NCBI RefSeq assembly: GCF_001865675.1
Contig: NZ_CP011319.1
Coordinates: forward strand, 3,162,001-3,226,000
DNA from: Janthinobacterium sp. 1_2014MBL_MicDiv
Lineage (GTDB): Bacteria; Pseudomonadota; Gammaproteobacteria; Burkholderiales; Burkholderiaceae_D
Direction of reading: 5' to 3'
DNA: 64,000 nt
The position numbers and the translations under genes are program-made. The notes beneath the pieces are model-generated. The model was not told the DNA's origin, ran no database searches, and worked only from the letters and a program-made list of their open reading frames with translations. Shown here piece by piece: positions 18,673-26,571 of this stretch; position 1 is the stretch's first letter, and every line of letters begins with the position of its first letter.

Positions 18673-19671
18673 TCAGCTGAGCAGCACGATGCCGCCCGGC
18701 AAGCTGGTCATTTGCGCGCCGTACAGGTCGCGTATCATCGCCAGCGCGCCATCGGTCTGGCCGATGGAAAAGCGCATGCGCACGAGGCGGCGGCCCAGCT
18801 CGGCATTGCGCAGCAGCACCTTGCCGGGCCGGTAGCGGTTGATTTCATCGACGACGTGGGACAGCGGCTTGCCGGCGAACGACAGCGCCCCCGTGCGCCA
18901 GGCGCTGGCCTCGCCCGCCGGCGCCGCCGTGGCGGCCAGCATGGCCTTGTCGTCGTACACCAGTTGCTGTCCCACATCGAGGGTCTGGCGGCGGTGTTGC
19001 CAGGCCACTTCCACGGCGCCCACCAGGCAGGTGACGCAGACGGCATCGTCCGTGTGACGCACATTGAAGCGGGCCGATTGCGCCAGCAGGCGTCCCTCTC
19101 CCGCCACCACGGTCACGGGCGTGCTGGCGCCGCTGGCAACGATTTCCGCCTCGCCGGCCAGCAGTTCGATCGCTTCCTGCGTCCGCACATTGATGCGCGT
19201 CTGCGTGTTCATCTGCACCGTCAGCTGGCGCGACAGCGCCACTTGCCGCTGCTCGCCCGTACCCGTGCGGTAATCGGCGCTGAGCTCCTGCAGCGATGGC
19301 CAGGCGCCCAGCGGCGGCCGCAGGGCCAGCACGGCGACGCCGGCGGCCAGCGCGCCGCCGAGGAAGGCACGGCGTCCCGTCCGCACGGGGAAGGTCAGCA
19401 CGGCCGCCCGCTGCGGTGCGGCCGCCTGCGCCTCCCCTTGCAGCGCCGGGTCGAGCGCCTGCCACAGCTGCCTGAGCTCGCGCCAGGCGCGCGCATGCGC
19501 GGGGCTGCGCGCGCACCAGGCGCGCAAGGCGTCGGCGTCGGCCCGCGTAAAGTCGTCGCCGCGCAGCCGCGCCCACCAGGCATCGGCTTGCCGGCCGATG
19601 GCCGCGTCGCTGTCATCGGCGCTGGCGGCGGGGCTGCGTTGATCGGGGTCAGGAGCATTCATGGGTTTCAT
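18673..19671 (-). CDS. FecR-family transmembrane anti-sigma factor
   Basis: This 332-residue protein has the FecR architecture. A cytoplasmic anti-sigma DUF4880 domain comes first (about residues 24-70, ADAWWARLR to WRELRQLW). One transmembrane helix follows (about 100-118), then the periplasmic FecR domain (about 130-230). A C-terminal STN-like segment (FAGKPLSHVVDEINRY to the end) is the part that contacts the signalling domain of the cognate receptor in this family. It starts in a TGATG overlap with the FecI-like sigma gene, so the pair is co-translated. It should hold the sigma factor inactive, or pre-activate it, until the upstream STN protein signals. It is followed by the giant adhesin gene, its most probable target. 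Confidence 0.88.
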   Translation of the reverse strand: MKPMNAPDPDQRSPAASADDSDAAIGRQADAWWARLRGDDFTRADADALRAWCARSPAHARAWRELRQLWQALDPALQGEAQAAAPQRAAVLTFPVRTGRRAFLGGALAAGVAVLALRPPLGAWPSLQELSADYRTGTGEQRQVALSRQLTVQMNTQTRINVRTQEAIELLAGEAEIVASGASTPVTVVAGEGRLLAQSARFNVRHTDDAVCVTCLVGAVEVAWQHRRQTLDVGQQLVYDDKAMLAATAAPAGEASAWRTGALSFAGKPLSHVVDEINRYRPGKVLLRNAELGRRLVRMRFSIGQTDGALAMIRDLYGAQMTSLPGGIVLLS

Positions 19672-20246
19672 CAGTATTTACGGCGGCCCGACACATCGCT
19701 GCGCTGGACGGCCTCGGCGTCGGCCATGCACGTTTTACAGTGTTGCATGGCGGCCTGCAATTCTTTCTTCACCATCGCCACGGAAATACCGAAGCGCTCG
19801 GCAATCTCCGCGTTGAGCAAGCCGTCGACCCGGGCCGCCGTCAGGATGGCGCGACGGCGCGGCGACAGGCCGGCCAGCGCCGCGTCCAGCGCCTGCACGT
19901 CGAGACGCGCAGAAACGATGCGCGCCGGGTCGCCGATATCGTCGCCGCTCTCGTCGGCCATGTGCATCAGCTCTTCGCGTTCGCGTTCCGTGACGATGAT
20001 ACGGTCGCGCCGATAGGCGTCGGTGGCGATATTGGCCGCCATGCGCAGGAGATACGCGTCGGGATTGTGGACGGGAGCGGAGGCCGGCCCCGGCGACACC
20101 ATCGCTTCGAGGCGCAGCCAGGTTTCCTGCAGCGCATCGGCCGCATGGTGCTTGCAGCCGACCACGCGCTCGAGGCGCCAGCGCAGCACGGCGTAGCGTG
20201 AACTCAGGTGCCGCTTCAGTTTGGTGCGCAGGTCGGGCATGCTCAT
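19671..20246 (-). CDS. FecI-like ECF sigma-70 factor
   Basis: This 191-residue ECF sigma factor has region 2 around residues 15-75 (KHHAADALQETWLRLEAM, YLLRMAANIATDAYRRDR) and a region 4 helix-turn-helix around 120-170 (LSPRRRAILTAARVDGL, AEIAERFGISVAMVKKEL). I start at the ATG at 20246 because it overlaps the stop of the upstream STN gene as ATGA and gives a normal ECF N-terminus. The upstream in-frame extension is a shadow. Gene order STN protein, sigma, FecR, exoprotein, all overlapping or closely spaced, indicates a cell-surface signalling unit. It is the counterpart of VreI in P. aeruginosa PUMA3 by position, not by demonstrated orthology. Confidence 0.87.
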   Translation of the reverse strand: MSMPDLRTKLKRHLSSRYAVLRWRLERVVGCKHHAADALQETWLRLEAMVSPGPASAPVHNPDAYLLRMAANIATDAYRRDRIIVTEREREELMHMADESGDDIGDPARIVSARLDVQALDAALAGLSPRRRAILTAARVDGLLNAEIAERFGISVAMVKKELQAAMQHCKTCMADAEAVQRSDVSGRRKY

Positions 20247-20968
20247 GGCGCGGCCCCTCCCGGCGCGCTGGCGGCGCAATCGACTTCGCTGCCCGGACCC
20301 TGCGGCAGCAGCAGGATGGAAACGGGCTGCGGCATCGACGGCAGCGGCGCCGCGCCCACGCGCATGCCCAGCACCAGGCGCGCGATGGCCGTGTCGCGCG
20401 CGCGCAAGCCCGTGCTGTCGAGCAGCTGCACCCGGTCCACCACGCCGGCGCGGTTCAGGTACAGCTGCAGTGCCAGGCGGTAGCCGCCGGGACGCGTCTG
20501 CGCCGCGCGGCACAGCAGCCCCAGCAAAACGTGCTGCAGGCGGCTGACGTAGGCCGCATGGTCGCCGCCGCCGTGCAGGGCGCCAGGAATGTCGGCGGCC
20601 GCCACCACGGCGGCCTGCGGCAAGTCGGCGCCGGCCGGGGCATACACGATGACGGCTTGGGCATCGGACTGGCGCGCCTGCAGCCCCGTGCCCTCGAGCA
20701 AGGCTTGCAGGGCCACGCCGGCGGCATGCGCGCCGCGCACGGTGCCCGACTGGCGCTGCGCGTAGCGCTGCTCCATGAGCACGGCGATGCCCGTGCGGCG
20801 GCTGTAGAGATCGAGCGCGTCGCCGAGGTTCTGCGCGGCGATATCGAACTGGAAGACAGGGGCGTCGGCGGCCTGCGCCCGCACGGGCCCCGCCGCGGCC
20901 AGGAAGCCCAGCAGCACCAGGTATCCCGCCAGCGCAAGCACATGGACGGATGCCGGGCTGCCTGTCAT
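20243..20968 (-). CDS. Receptor-like signalling protein: STN domain plus TonB C-terminal-like domain, no beta-barrel
   Basis: This exported 241-residue protein has a signal peptide (about 1-33) and a secretin/TonB short N-terminal (STN) domain (about 38-110, with FDIAAQNLGDALDLYSRRTG). After a linker, a C-terminal segment (about 135-225, LQLYLNRAGVVDRVQLL to PVSILLLPQ) looks like the TonB/TolA C-terminal fold. TonB-dependent transducers carry STN in front of a roughly 600-residue barrel; none is present here. The architecture recalls VreA, the barrel-less receptor-like protein of P. aeruginosa PUMA3. It is expected to act in the periplasm by touching the FecR C-terminus. It is the first gene of the unit and overlaps the sigma gene by ATGA. 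Confidence 0.8.
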   Translation of the reverse strand: MTGSPASVHVLALAGYLVLLGFLAAAGPVRAQAADAPVFQFDIAAQNLGDALDLYSRRTGIAVLMEQRYAQRQSGTVRGAHAAGVALQALLEGTGLQARQSDAQAVIVYAPAGADLPQAAVVAAADIPGALHGGGDHAAYVSRLQHVLLGLLCRAAQTRPGGYRLALQLYLNRAGVVDRVQLLDSTGLRARDTAIARLVLGMRVGAAPLPSMPQPVSILLLPQGPGSEVDCAASAPGGAAP

Positions 20969-21025
20969 ATCGCTATCTTGTCGCTATCGTGTGAAGGGGG
21001 AACTGCGCAAATTGGGGTATTGCCA

Positions 21026-21048
21026 AGTTACAATTCTTGCGTCAACTG
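21026..21048 (-). promoter_or_regulatory. Weak promoter candidate for the STN-sigma-FecR unit
   Basis: On the minus strand TTGACG is followed, 17 bases later, by CAATAC, roughly 60-80 bases before the STN gene start. The -10 match is poor. The 17-base spacer is itself an imperfect palindrome (CAAG...CTTG). Low confidence. Confidence 0.2.
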
Positions 21049-21176
21049 CAATAGACTACACAGCAAACATGACGGCTTCGTGACATGCCGGCCATCAATA
21101 AATTTCGTCATGCGGGATGTCGGGAACGCTGCTGATTTCGGCTACACTGGCTGTCACTCTCCTTTTCCGACGCCGA

Positions 21177-22193
21177 ATGATCGAAAAGAATTTGCCCGAA
21201 CTGGTCATGCTGAAACGCCTCATCGACGAGGGCGGCAAGCACCTGGAAGTGGCCGCGCCCTGCACTGTCGCCATGGACGGGCGCGAATTTCCCGTGTACA
21301 CCATTGCGCTGGGCAACCCCGGTCCGGACGTGCCCGTGCTGGGCTTTTTCGGCGGCATCCACGGCCTCGAGCGCATCGGCACGCAAGTGCTGCTCTCCTT
21401 TTTGGAAAGCCTGATCGCGCGCCTGCGCTGGGATGCCACCCTGCACCAGCAGCTGGAAACGATGCGCCTCGTGTTCATGCCGCTGGTCAATCCGGGCGGC
21501 ATGTGGCAAGCCACGCGCTGCAATCCGAACGGCGTCGACCTGATGCGCAATGCCCCGCTGAGCGCGCGCGAAAGCGTGCCGTTCATGCTGGGCGGACAGC
21601 GCTACAGTCCGCGCCTGCCCTGGTACCGGGGCGCGCAAGACGCGCGCATGGAAGCGGAAAGCCAGGCCGTGTGCGACTTCGTCGAGCGCGAATTGCTGTC
21701 GCGCCAGTTCAGCATCGCCCTCGATTGCCATTCCGGCTTCGGCTTGCGCGACCGCATCTGGTTTCCCCACGCGCATACCAAGGTGCCAATACAGCACCTG
21801 GCCGAGATCGGCGCGCTGGAAGAGCTGTTCAGTCAAAGCTATCCGAACCACGACTATGTGTTCGAGCCGCAAAGCCGGCAATACCGCACGCATGGCGACC
21901 TGTGGGATTATCTGTACCTGAACGGCACCGGCTACAGCGGACGCGTGTTCCTGCCGCTGACGCTGGAAATGGGTTCCTGGCGCTGGGTCAAGAAAAACCC
22001 GCGTCAGCTGTTCAACCGGGTCAGCATCTTCAACCCGACGGCCACGCACCGCCTGCAGCGCGTGCTGCGGCGCCACCTGGTGTGGTTCGACTTCCTCATG
22101 CGCGCCGCCAGCAGCCACGGCCGCTGGGTGCCGGAAGGCCTGGCGCACAAGGCCCAGCGCCGGCGCGCGCTGGCGCAATGGTACGAATCATGA
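21177..22193 (+). CDS. M14-family zinc carboxypeptidase
   Basis: This 338-residue metallopeptidase has a complete M14 active site: H62 and E65 in GGIHGLERIG, H185 in ALDCHSGFG, and the general-base glutamate E264 in PLTLEMGSW. M14 enzymes remove C-terminal amino acids or trim peptides, including cell-wall peptides. No signal peptide is present with the start at 21177, so a cytoplasmic location is expected. An in-frame start at 21117 would add a hydrophobic stretch followed by RRR, which could be an N-terminal anchor; neither start has a strong ribosome-binding site. It overlaps the next gene by ATGA and begins a three-hydrolase operon. Confidence 0.82.
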   Translation: MIEKNLPELVMLKRLIDEGGKHLEVAAPCTVAMDGREFPVYTIALGNPGPDVPVLGFFGGIHGLERIGTQVLLSFLESLIARLRWDATLHQQLETMRLVFMPLVNPGGMWQATRCNPNGVDLMRNAPLSARESVPFMLGGQRYSPRLPWYRGAQDARMEAESQAVCDFVERELLSRQFSIALDCHSGFGLRDRIWFPHAHTKVPIQHLAEIGALEELFSQSYPNHDYVFEPQSRQYRTHGDLWDYLYLNGTGYSGRVFLPLTLEMGSWRWVKKNPRQLFNRVSIFNPTATHRLQRVLRRHLVWFDFLMRAASSHGRWVPEGLAHKAQRRRALAQWYES

Positions 22194-23005
22194 CGCAGAT
22201 CAATACGCAGGAAAACTGGATCCTGCTGCGCGGCCTGATGCGCGAACAGCGCCACTGGGGCGCCTTCCCCGCCACCCTGGCGCGCGCCCTGCCCGGCGCC
22301 CATATCGTCACGCCCGACTTGCCCGGCAATGGACAACGCCATGCGCAGGACAGCGCCACGCGCGTGGCCGCGATGGTGGAGTCGTGCCGCCAGGATTTGC
22401 TGGCGCGCGCAATCGCCCCGCCCTACCGCCTGCTGGCCCTGTCGCTGGGCGGCATGGTGGCCGTGGAATGGGCGCACCGCTATCCGCAGGAAGTGGCCCG
22501 CTGCGTGCTGCTCAACACCAGCATGCGGCCCTACAGTCCGTTTTACCGGCGGCTGCGCTGGCAAAACTACGGCGCCCTGCTGCGCCAGCTGCTGCTGGGC
22601 GACCAACGCAGCCAGGAAGCGCTGATTTTGCGCCTGACCAGCCGCCGGCATGGCGCGGGCAACGCGGGATTGCTGGCCGACTGGCTCAGTTATCAGCAGC
22701 AATACCCGGTCAGCCGCCGCAATGCGCTGCGCCAGCTGCTGTCGGCCGCCCGCTACCGCGCCCCTGCCACTCGTCCCGCCATGCCGGTGCTGGTGATGGC
22801 CGGCGCGCAAGATCAACTGGTCGACCACCGCTGCTCGCTGCGCCTGGCGCGGGCCTGGCAAGCGGACTGCCTGATCCACGGCGACGCGGGCCACGACTTG
22901 CCACTCGACGAGGGGCTATGGGTGGCGCAGTCGCTGGCACGCTGGCTCGGGGTGGCAGCGGCAGACCATGACCAGGCATGCACGACACCGTCAACATGCA
23001 AATAA
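22190..23005 (+). CDS. Alpha/beta-fold hydrolase
   Basis: This 271-residue hydrolase has the nucleophile elbow A-L-S85-L-G-G (the first glycine of GxSxG is alanine), a probable catalytic Asp in GAQDQLVDH and His in GDAGHDLP. The N-terminal 'LLRGLMREQRHWG' resembles the oxyanion strand-loop of the family. The start overlaps the carboxypeptidase stop as ATGA, so the genes are coupled. Substrate is unknown; esters, lactones or peptides are possible. The last 28 bases overlap the next gene, which supports one transcript for all three hydrolases. Confidence 0.8.
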   Translation: MTQINTQENWILLRGLMREQRHWGAFPATLARALPGAHIVTPDLPGNGQRHAQDSATRVAAMVESCRQDLLARAIAPPYRLLALSLGGMVAVEWAHRYPQEVARCVLLNTSMRPYSPFYRRLRWQNYGALLRQLLLGDQRSQEALILRLTSRRHGAGNAGLLADWLSYQQQYPVSRRNALRQLLSAARYRAPATRPAMPVLVMAGAQDQLVDHRCSLRLARAWQADCLIHGDAGHDLPLDEGLWVAQSLARWLGVAAADHDQACTTPSTCK

Positions 23006-24054
23006 CACACCAGACAGATCCTGCAGACCAGCTGGCCGCGCTGGTGGAAAGCGGCGTGCACGACCAGGTTTTTCCAGGCGCGGCCTGGGCCATGGGCTCC
23101 GTCCACCATGGCACGGCGGGCGCGGCCGGGCGGCTCACGCCCGATGCCGCCAGCGCCGCGATGCGGGCCGACACCTTGTTCGACCTCGCTTCGCTGACCA
23201 AGATCGTCAGCGTATGGGCGCTGACCGGCAGGCTGGTGGGCCAGAAACGGCTGCGCCTGGACAGCCGCCTGGCCGACGTGCTGCCCGGCACGGCAGGCTA
23301 TGCGCTGGGGCCGGTGACGATTTTCCAGCTGCTCACCCATACGGCGGGCTTGCCGCTGCGCGCGCGCCTGCGCGCCAGCTACGGCGAGGTGCGCGAGGAC
23401 ATCGTGCGCGGCGTACTGCGCGAGCCGCTGGAAGGCCGGCCCGGCGTGGCCGTGGACTACACGGACCGCGCGGCCCTGATCCTCGGCTTTGTCATCGAGC
23501 GGCTGCTGGGCATGCCGCTGGACGAGGCGCTTGCAGAGTACATATTGCGGCCGCTGGGCATGGCCGCCACGGGCTTCGGCCCGGTGGCGCCGCGCCACGG
23601 CCAGCTGGTCGCGCCCACCGAGTACTGCGAGCAGGCCGGTGCCCACCTGTGCGGCGTCGTGCATGATTTTTCGGCCCGGCTGCTGGGCGGCGTGTGCGGC
23701 ATTGCCGGGCTGTTTTCAAACGTGTTCGACCTGCAACGCTTCCTGCAGGCAATGCTGGCGACATCGACAGGGCAGCATGGCGAGGCATTCGATGCCGGCT
23801 GGGTAAGCGCTTCGCTGACAGTGCAGACGGGCACGCTGCATCCCGCGCGCGGCCTGTTCTGGCATCCGGCGGCAGGCACGGAACCCGGGGACGACATCTG
23901 GTGCCACCTGGGTTTCACGGGCACGGCAATGTGGCTCAGCCCGCGGCGCGGCCGCTATGGCGTGCTGCTGACAAACAAGCTGTATTACACGCGCGATTCC
24001 GCCAGAATCAACGCGCTGCGGCGCGACTTCATGCGCTGCGTGTTCAGCGGATGA
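22978..24054 (+). CDS. Serine hydrolase, beta-lactamase/PBP-like, cytoplasmic
   Basis: This 358-residue member of the class-C beta-lactamase-like family has the nucleophile motif S72-L-T-K75. A Y-T-D takes the place of Y-x-N ('VAVDYTDRAALILG'), and HLGFTG is the third motif. No signal peptide is visible, unlike true penicillin-binding enzymes, so it may act on small esters or D-amino-acid peptides inside the cell. It overlaps the alpha/beta-hydrolase gene by 28 bases. Grouping with an M14 carboxypeptidase suggests a shared route for recycling or modifying a peptide, for example muropeptide fragments; this is inference only. Confidence 0.78.
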   Translation: MHDTVNMQITHQTDPADQLAALVESGVHDQVFPGAAWAMGSVHHGTAGAAGRLTPDAASAAMRADTLFDLASLTKIVSVWALTGRLVGQKRLRLDSRLADVLPGTAGYALGPVTIFQLLTHTAGLPLRARLRASYGEVREDIVRGVLREPLEGRPGVAVDYTDRAALILGFVIERLLGMPLDEALAEYILRPLGMAATGFGPVAPRHGQLVAPTEYCEQAGAHLCGVVHDFSARLLGGVCGIAGLFSNVFDLQRFLQAMLATSTGQHGEAFDAGWVSASLTVQTGTLHPARGLFWHPAAGTEPGDDIWCHLGFTGTAMWLSPRRGRYGVLLTNKLYYTRDSARINALRRDFMRCVFSG

Positions 24055-24165
24055 GCAGCCAGCGGATGAGCAGCGGATGAGGCGCGACCTGCCGAGCCGG
24101 CGGCGCCGTCGCCGCCGCCGTTCCCATGCAAGGGACGGACAACGACGCGCCTGCCGGCCTGGCCC

Positions 24166-25257
24166 TCACGCCGGCTGCTGCTGCGTGGTGCAGTGGATGC
24201 CGCCGCCACCGGCCGCGATGGCGTCGATATTCAGTTGCACGATGTCGCGCCCCGGGAATTGCTCGCGCAAGATGGCCTTGGTATTGCGGTCGGCTGTCGC
24301 ATCGCCGAATTCCGGGCACAGCACGGCGCCGTTGCAGACATAGAAATTGATGTAGCCGGCGGCAAAGTCCTTGTTTTCATACTGCGGGCGCACATGGCCT
24401 GGCCCCGGCAAGACCACCACGTGCAGCGGGCGGCCGCGGGCGTCGGTGGCCTTGCGCAGGATGTCGAGGTGGCGCTGCGTGACGGCCCGTTCGGGCGACG
24501 TCGGGTCGCTTTCAAAGCCGGCCGCGACGACGCCGGGCGCGCAGAAGCGCGCATAAAAGTCCGTGTGGCCATCCGTGATGTCCTGGCCGGCGATGCCGGG
24601 CAGCCAGATGACTTTTTCGATGCCCAGCAGCCGGCGCAGCTCCCGCTCGCATGCGGCCTTGCTCACGCCAGGGTTGCGGTTGGCGTTGAGCACGCAGCTT
24701 TCCGTGATGATGGCCGTGCCCTGGCCATCGACTTCGATGCCGCCCCCTTCGAGCACCAGGCTGCTTTCCAGCACGGCCACGCCGGCGCGCCCGGCAACAA
24801 AACTAGCCACCAGCGCATCGTCGTCATAATCCTGCTTTTCGCCCCAGCCATTGAAATTGAAATTCACGCCGGCCAGCGCGCCGCCCGCCTGCTTGACGAA
24901 GACGGGCCCCGTGTCGCGCATCCACAGGTCGTCGATGGGCTGCACCAGCAGCCTGACCTTGCTGCCGCACAGGCGCGCCGCCACGTCGTAGTCTTCCTCG
25001 TTGACGAGCATGTGCACGGGCTCGACGCTGGCAATCGCCTGCGCGATGCGCGCCAGGTTCGCTTGCGCGCCCACCTTCAGGCGCTTGCCCCACACCTCGT
25101 CGTTGGCGCCGAACGCCATCCAGGTGGCGGAGTGGCGCTCGCCTTCGTCGGGCATGCGCCAGCCCGCGCCCGCCGCCAGGGCGGGCATGGCAGGCAGGCC
25201 GCTGGCGGCGCCGGCCGCCAGGCCCAGGGCGCCAGTCAGGAAGTGTCGTCGTAGCAT
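24166..25257 (-). CDS. Exported agmatine deiminase-family protein (copy 2)
   Basis: This 363-residue member of the agmatine deiminase / bacterial peptidyl-arginine deiminase family shows LWMRDTGPVF, EGGGIEVDG, DGHTDFYARF and the nucleophile Cys356 in GGGGIHCTTQQ, so the active site is complete. The N-terminus RRHFLTGALGLAAGAA is a Tat signal, placing the enzyme outside the cytoplasm. Agmatine deiminase makes N-carbamoylputrescine and ammonia; guanidine hydrolysis of arginine derivatives is an alternative. It lies 12 bases after a paralogue on the same strand, and the two share a nearly identical 51-bp coding stretch at their 3' ends. Both are divergent from a LysR gene. Confidence 0.85.
   Translation of the reverse strand: MLRRHFLTGALGLAAGAASGLPAMPALAAGAGWRMPDEGERHSATWMAFGANDEVWGKRLKVGAQANLARIAQAIASVEPVHMLVNEEDYDVAARLCGSKVRLLVQPIDDLWMRDTGPVFVKQAGGALAGVNFNFNGWGEKQDYDDDALVASFVAGRAGVAVLESSLVLEGGGIEVDGQGTAIITESCVLNANRNPGVSKAACERELRRLLGIEKVIWLPGIAGQDITDGHTDFYARFCAPGVVAAGFESDPTSPERAVTQRHLDILRKATDARGRPLHVVVLPGPGHVRPQYENKDFAAGYINFYVCNGAVLCPEFGDATADRNTKAILREQFPGRDIVQLNIDAIAAGGGGIHCTTQQQPA
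24181..24231. repeat. 3'-end block shared by the two deiminase genes (copy A)
   Basis: This 51-bp block matches 25285-25335 with about two mismatches. It encodes the catalytic GGGGIHCTTQQ end of both deiminases, so it reflects duplication plus strong constraint rather than a mobile repeat. Confidence 0.6.
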
Positions 25258-25269
25258 GCTGTTCTCCTT

Positions 25270-26448
25270 TTATCCAATTTCCTGCTGCGTGGTGCAATGG
25301 ATGCCGCCGCCACCGGCCGCGATGGGGTCGATATTGATCTGGATCACGGCGCGCCCCGGATACAGTTCCATATATTGCGCCCTGGCCCGGGCATCGGCCT
25401 GCGCATCGCCGAATTCGGGGATGAAAATGGCGCTCCTGGTGGCATAGTAATTGATATAGCCGGCGGCGAAGGTATTTGGATTGTTTCCTGGCCGAATCTG
25501 GCCGGGACCATCGACGACGACGATCTGCAGCGGCTGGTTATCCGCATCGGTGGCGCCGCGCAGGATCTCCAGGTGGCGCCGCGTCAGCGCATGGTCGTAC
25601 GATTCCGTGTCCATCTCGCGGTGCGCCGCCACCACGCCGGGACGCACGAAGCGGGCGTAGAAATCCGTGTGGGCGTCCGTGATGTCCCGGTTCTTGATGC
25701 CAGGCAACCAGATCACCTTGCGGATGCCCAGCAGGCGCAACAGTTCAGCCTCGCAATCGGCCTTGCTCCAGCCCGGATTGCGGTTGCTATTCAGCACGCA
25801 ACTTTCCGTGATGATGGCCGTGCCCTTGCCGTCCACTTCCAGCGCGCCCCCTTCCAGCACCAGGCGCGTGGACAGCAGCGGCACCCGGGCCTGGGCGGCG
25901 ACGACGTCGGCCACCACGCCATCCTTGCCCGACTGCTGCTTGTTGCCCCAGCCATTGAAGTTGAATTTCACGCCGGCCCGCTCTCCGTTCGGCTTGCGCA
26001 CGAAGACGGGACCCGTGTCGCGCATCCATAAATCGTCCAGCTCGGCAGGAATCAGGGTGACGCCCGCATCGAGCAATTGCCGCGCACTGGCCAGTTCAAA
26101 TGGACGCACCAGCATGTTGACAGGTTCATGCGCGGCGATGGCGTTGGCGATGCGCACCAGCGCCAGCTGCACCTGCGGCACTTGCGCGCGCGTCCAGATG
26201 GCGTTCGAGGCGCCGTACGCCATCCATGTCGCCTTGTGGGATTCGGCCTCGTCGGGCATGCGCCAGCCGTCGGCCTGAGGCAGGCCTCCGTTGCCGCCAC
26301 TATTGATCGGCGGCAATGGCGCGGTGGGACCTGTACCCGGCCCGCCCTCGGCGCCACCGCCGCAGCCGGCCAGCAAGCCGCCCATGGCCAGCGCGCTGCC
26401 GCCCACCATGCAATGACGCAAGAAATATCGACGTGTGTGCATATCCAT
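25270..26448 (-). CDS. Exported agmatine deiminase-family lipoprotein (copy 1)
   Basis: This 392-residue paralogue of the downstream gene keeps the same catalytic motifs: LWMRDTGPVF, EGGALEVDG, DAHTDFYARF and Cys385 in GGGGIHCTTQQ. Its N-terminus combines a twin-arginine motif (TRRYFLRH) with a lipobox (LLAGC), followed by a Gly/Pro-rich linker of about 25 residues. It is therefore probably a Tat-exported, lipid-anchored enzyme, while its neighbour is soluble. The start codon is 124 bases from the start of a divergent GcvA-like LysR gene, which probably controls both copies. Function is probably extracytoplasmic agmatine or arginine-derivative deimination. Confidence 0.84.
   Translation of the reverse strand: MDMHTRRYFLRHCMVGGSALAMGGLLAGCGGGAEGGPGTGPTAPLPPINSGGNGGLPQADGWRMPDEAESHKATWMAYGASNAIWTRAQVPQVQLALVRIANAIAAHEPVNMLVRPFELASARQLLDAGVTLIPAELDDLWMRDTGPVFVRKPNGERAGVKFNFNGWGNKQQSGKDGVVADVVAAQARVPLLSTRLVLEGGALEVDGKGTAIITESCVLNSNRNPGWSKADCEAELLRLLGIRKVIWLPGIKNRDITDAHTDFYARFVRPGVVAAHREMDTESYDHALTRRHLEILRGATDADNQPLQIVVVDGPGQIRPGNNPNTFAAGYINYYATRSAIFIPEFGDAQADARARAQYMELYPGRAVIQINIDPIAAGGGGIHCTTQQEIG
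25285..25335. repeat. 3'-end block shared by the two deiminase genes (copy B)
   Basis: This is the partner of 24181-24231, offset by 1104 bases, with about two mismatches over 51 bp inside the catalytic cysteine region. Confidence 0.6.
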
Positions 26449-26531
26449 CCTTTATTCATTAACAAGATTGCCGCGCGCCATAGCTGGCGTCTCGGGATGG
26501 AGAGCATTGTCGGCCGATCAAGACATGAAAA

Positions 26532-26547
26532 CAAATGATATGATTTG
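26532..26547. promoter_or_regulatory. Palindromic operator candidate in the LysR/deiminase intergenic region
   Basis: CAAATGATATGATTTG is an inverted repeat with arms CAAAT/ATTTG around an ATAT core. It lies in the AT-rich 123-base gap, 25 bases before the LysR start. LysR regulators commonly bind such sites between divergent genes. Confidence 0.45.
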
Positions 26548-26571
26548 CCTTAATTCATAAACTTTTCTCAT

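Noticed and set aside
20198..22189. Long upstream extension in frame with the alpha/beta-hydrolase
   Set aside because: It runs through the antisense of the STN gene and out-of-frame carboxypeptidase sequence; the ATG at 22190 with ATGA overlap is the credible start.
24047..24080. Repeated CAGCGGATGAG units at the serine hydrolase 3' end, considered as an attachment site or recombination repeat
   Set aside because: Only about three short copies at a stop codon, with no integrase or partner repeat; most likely replication slippage.
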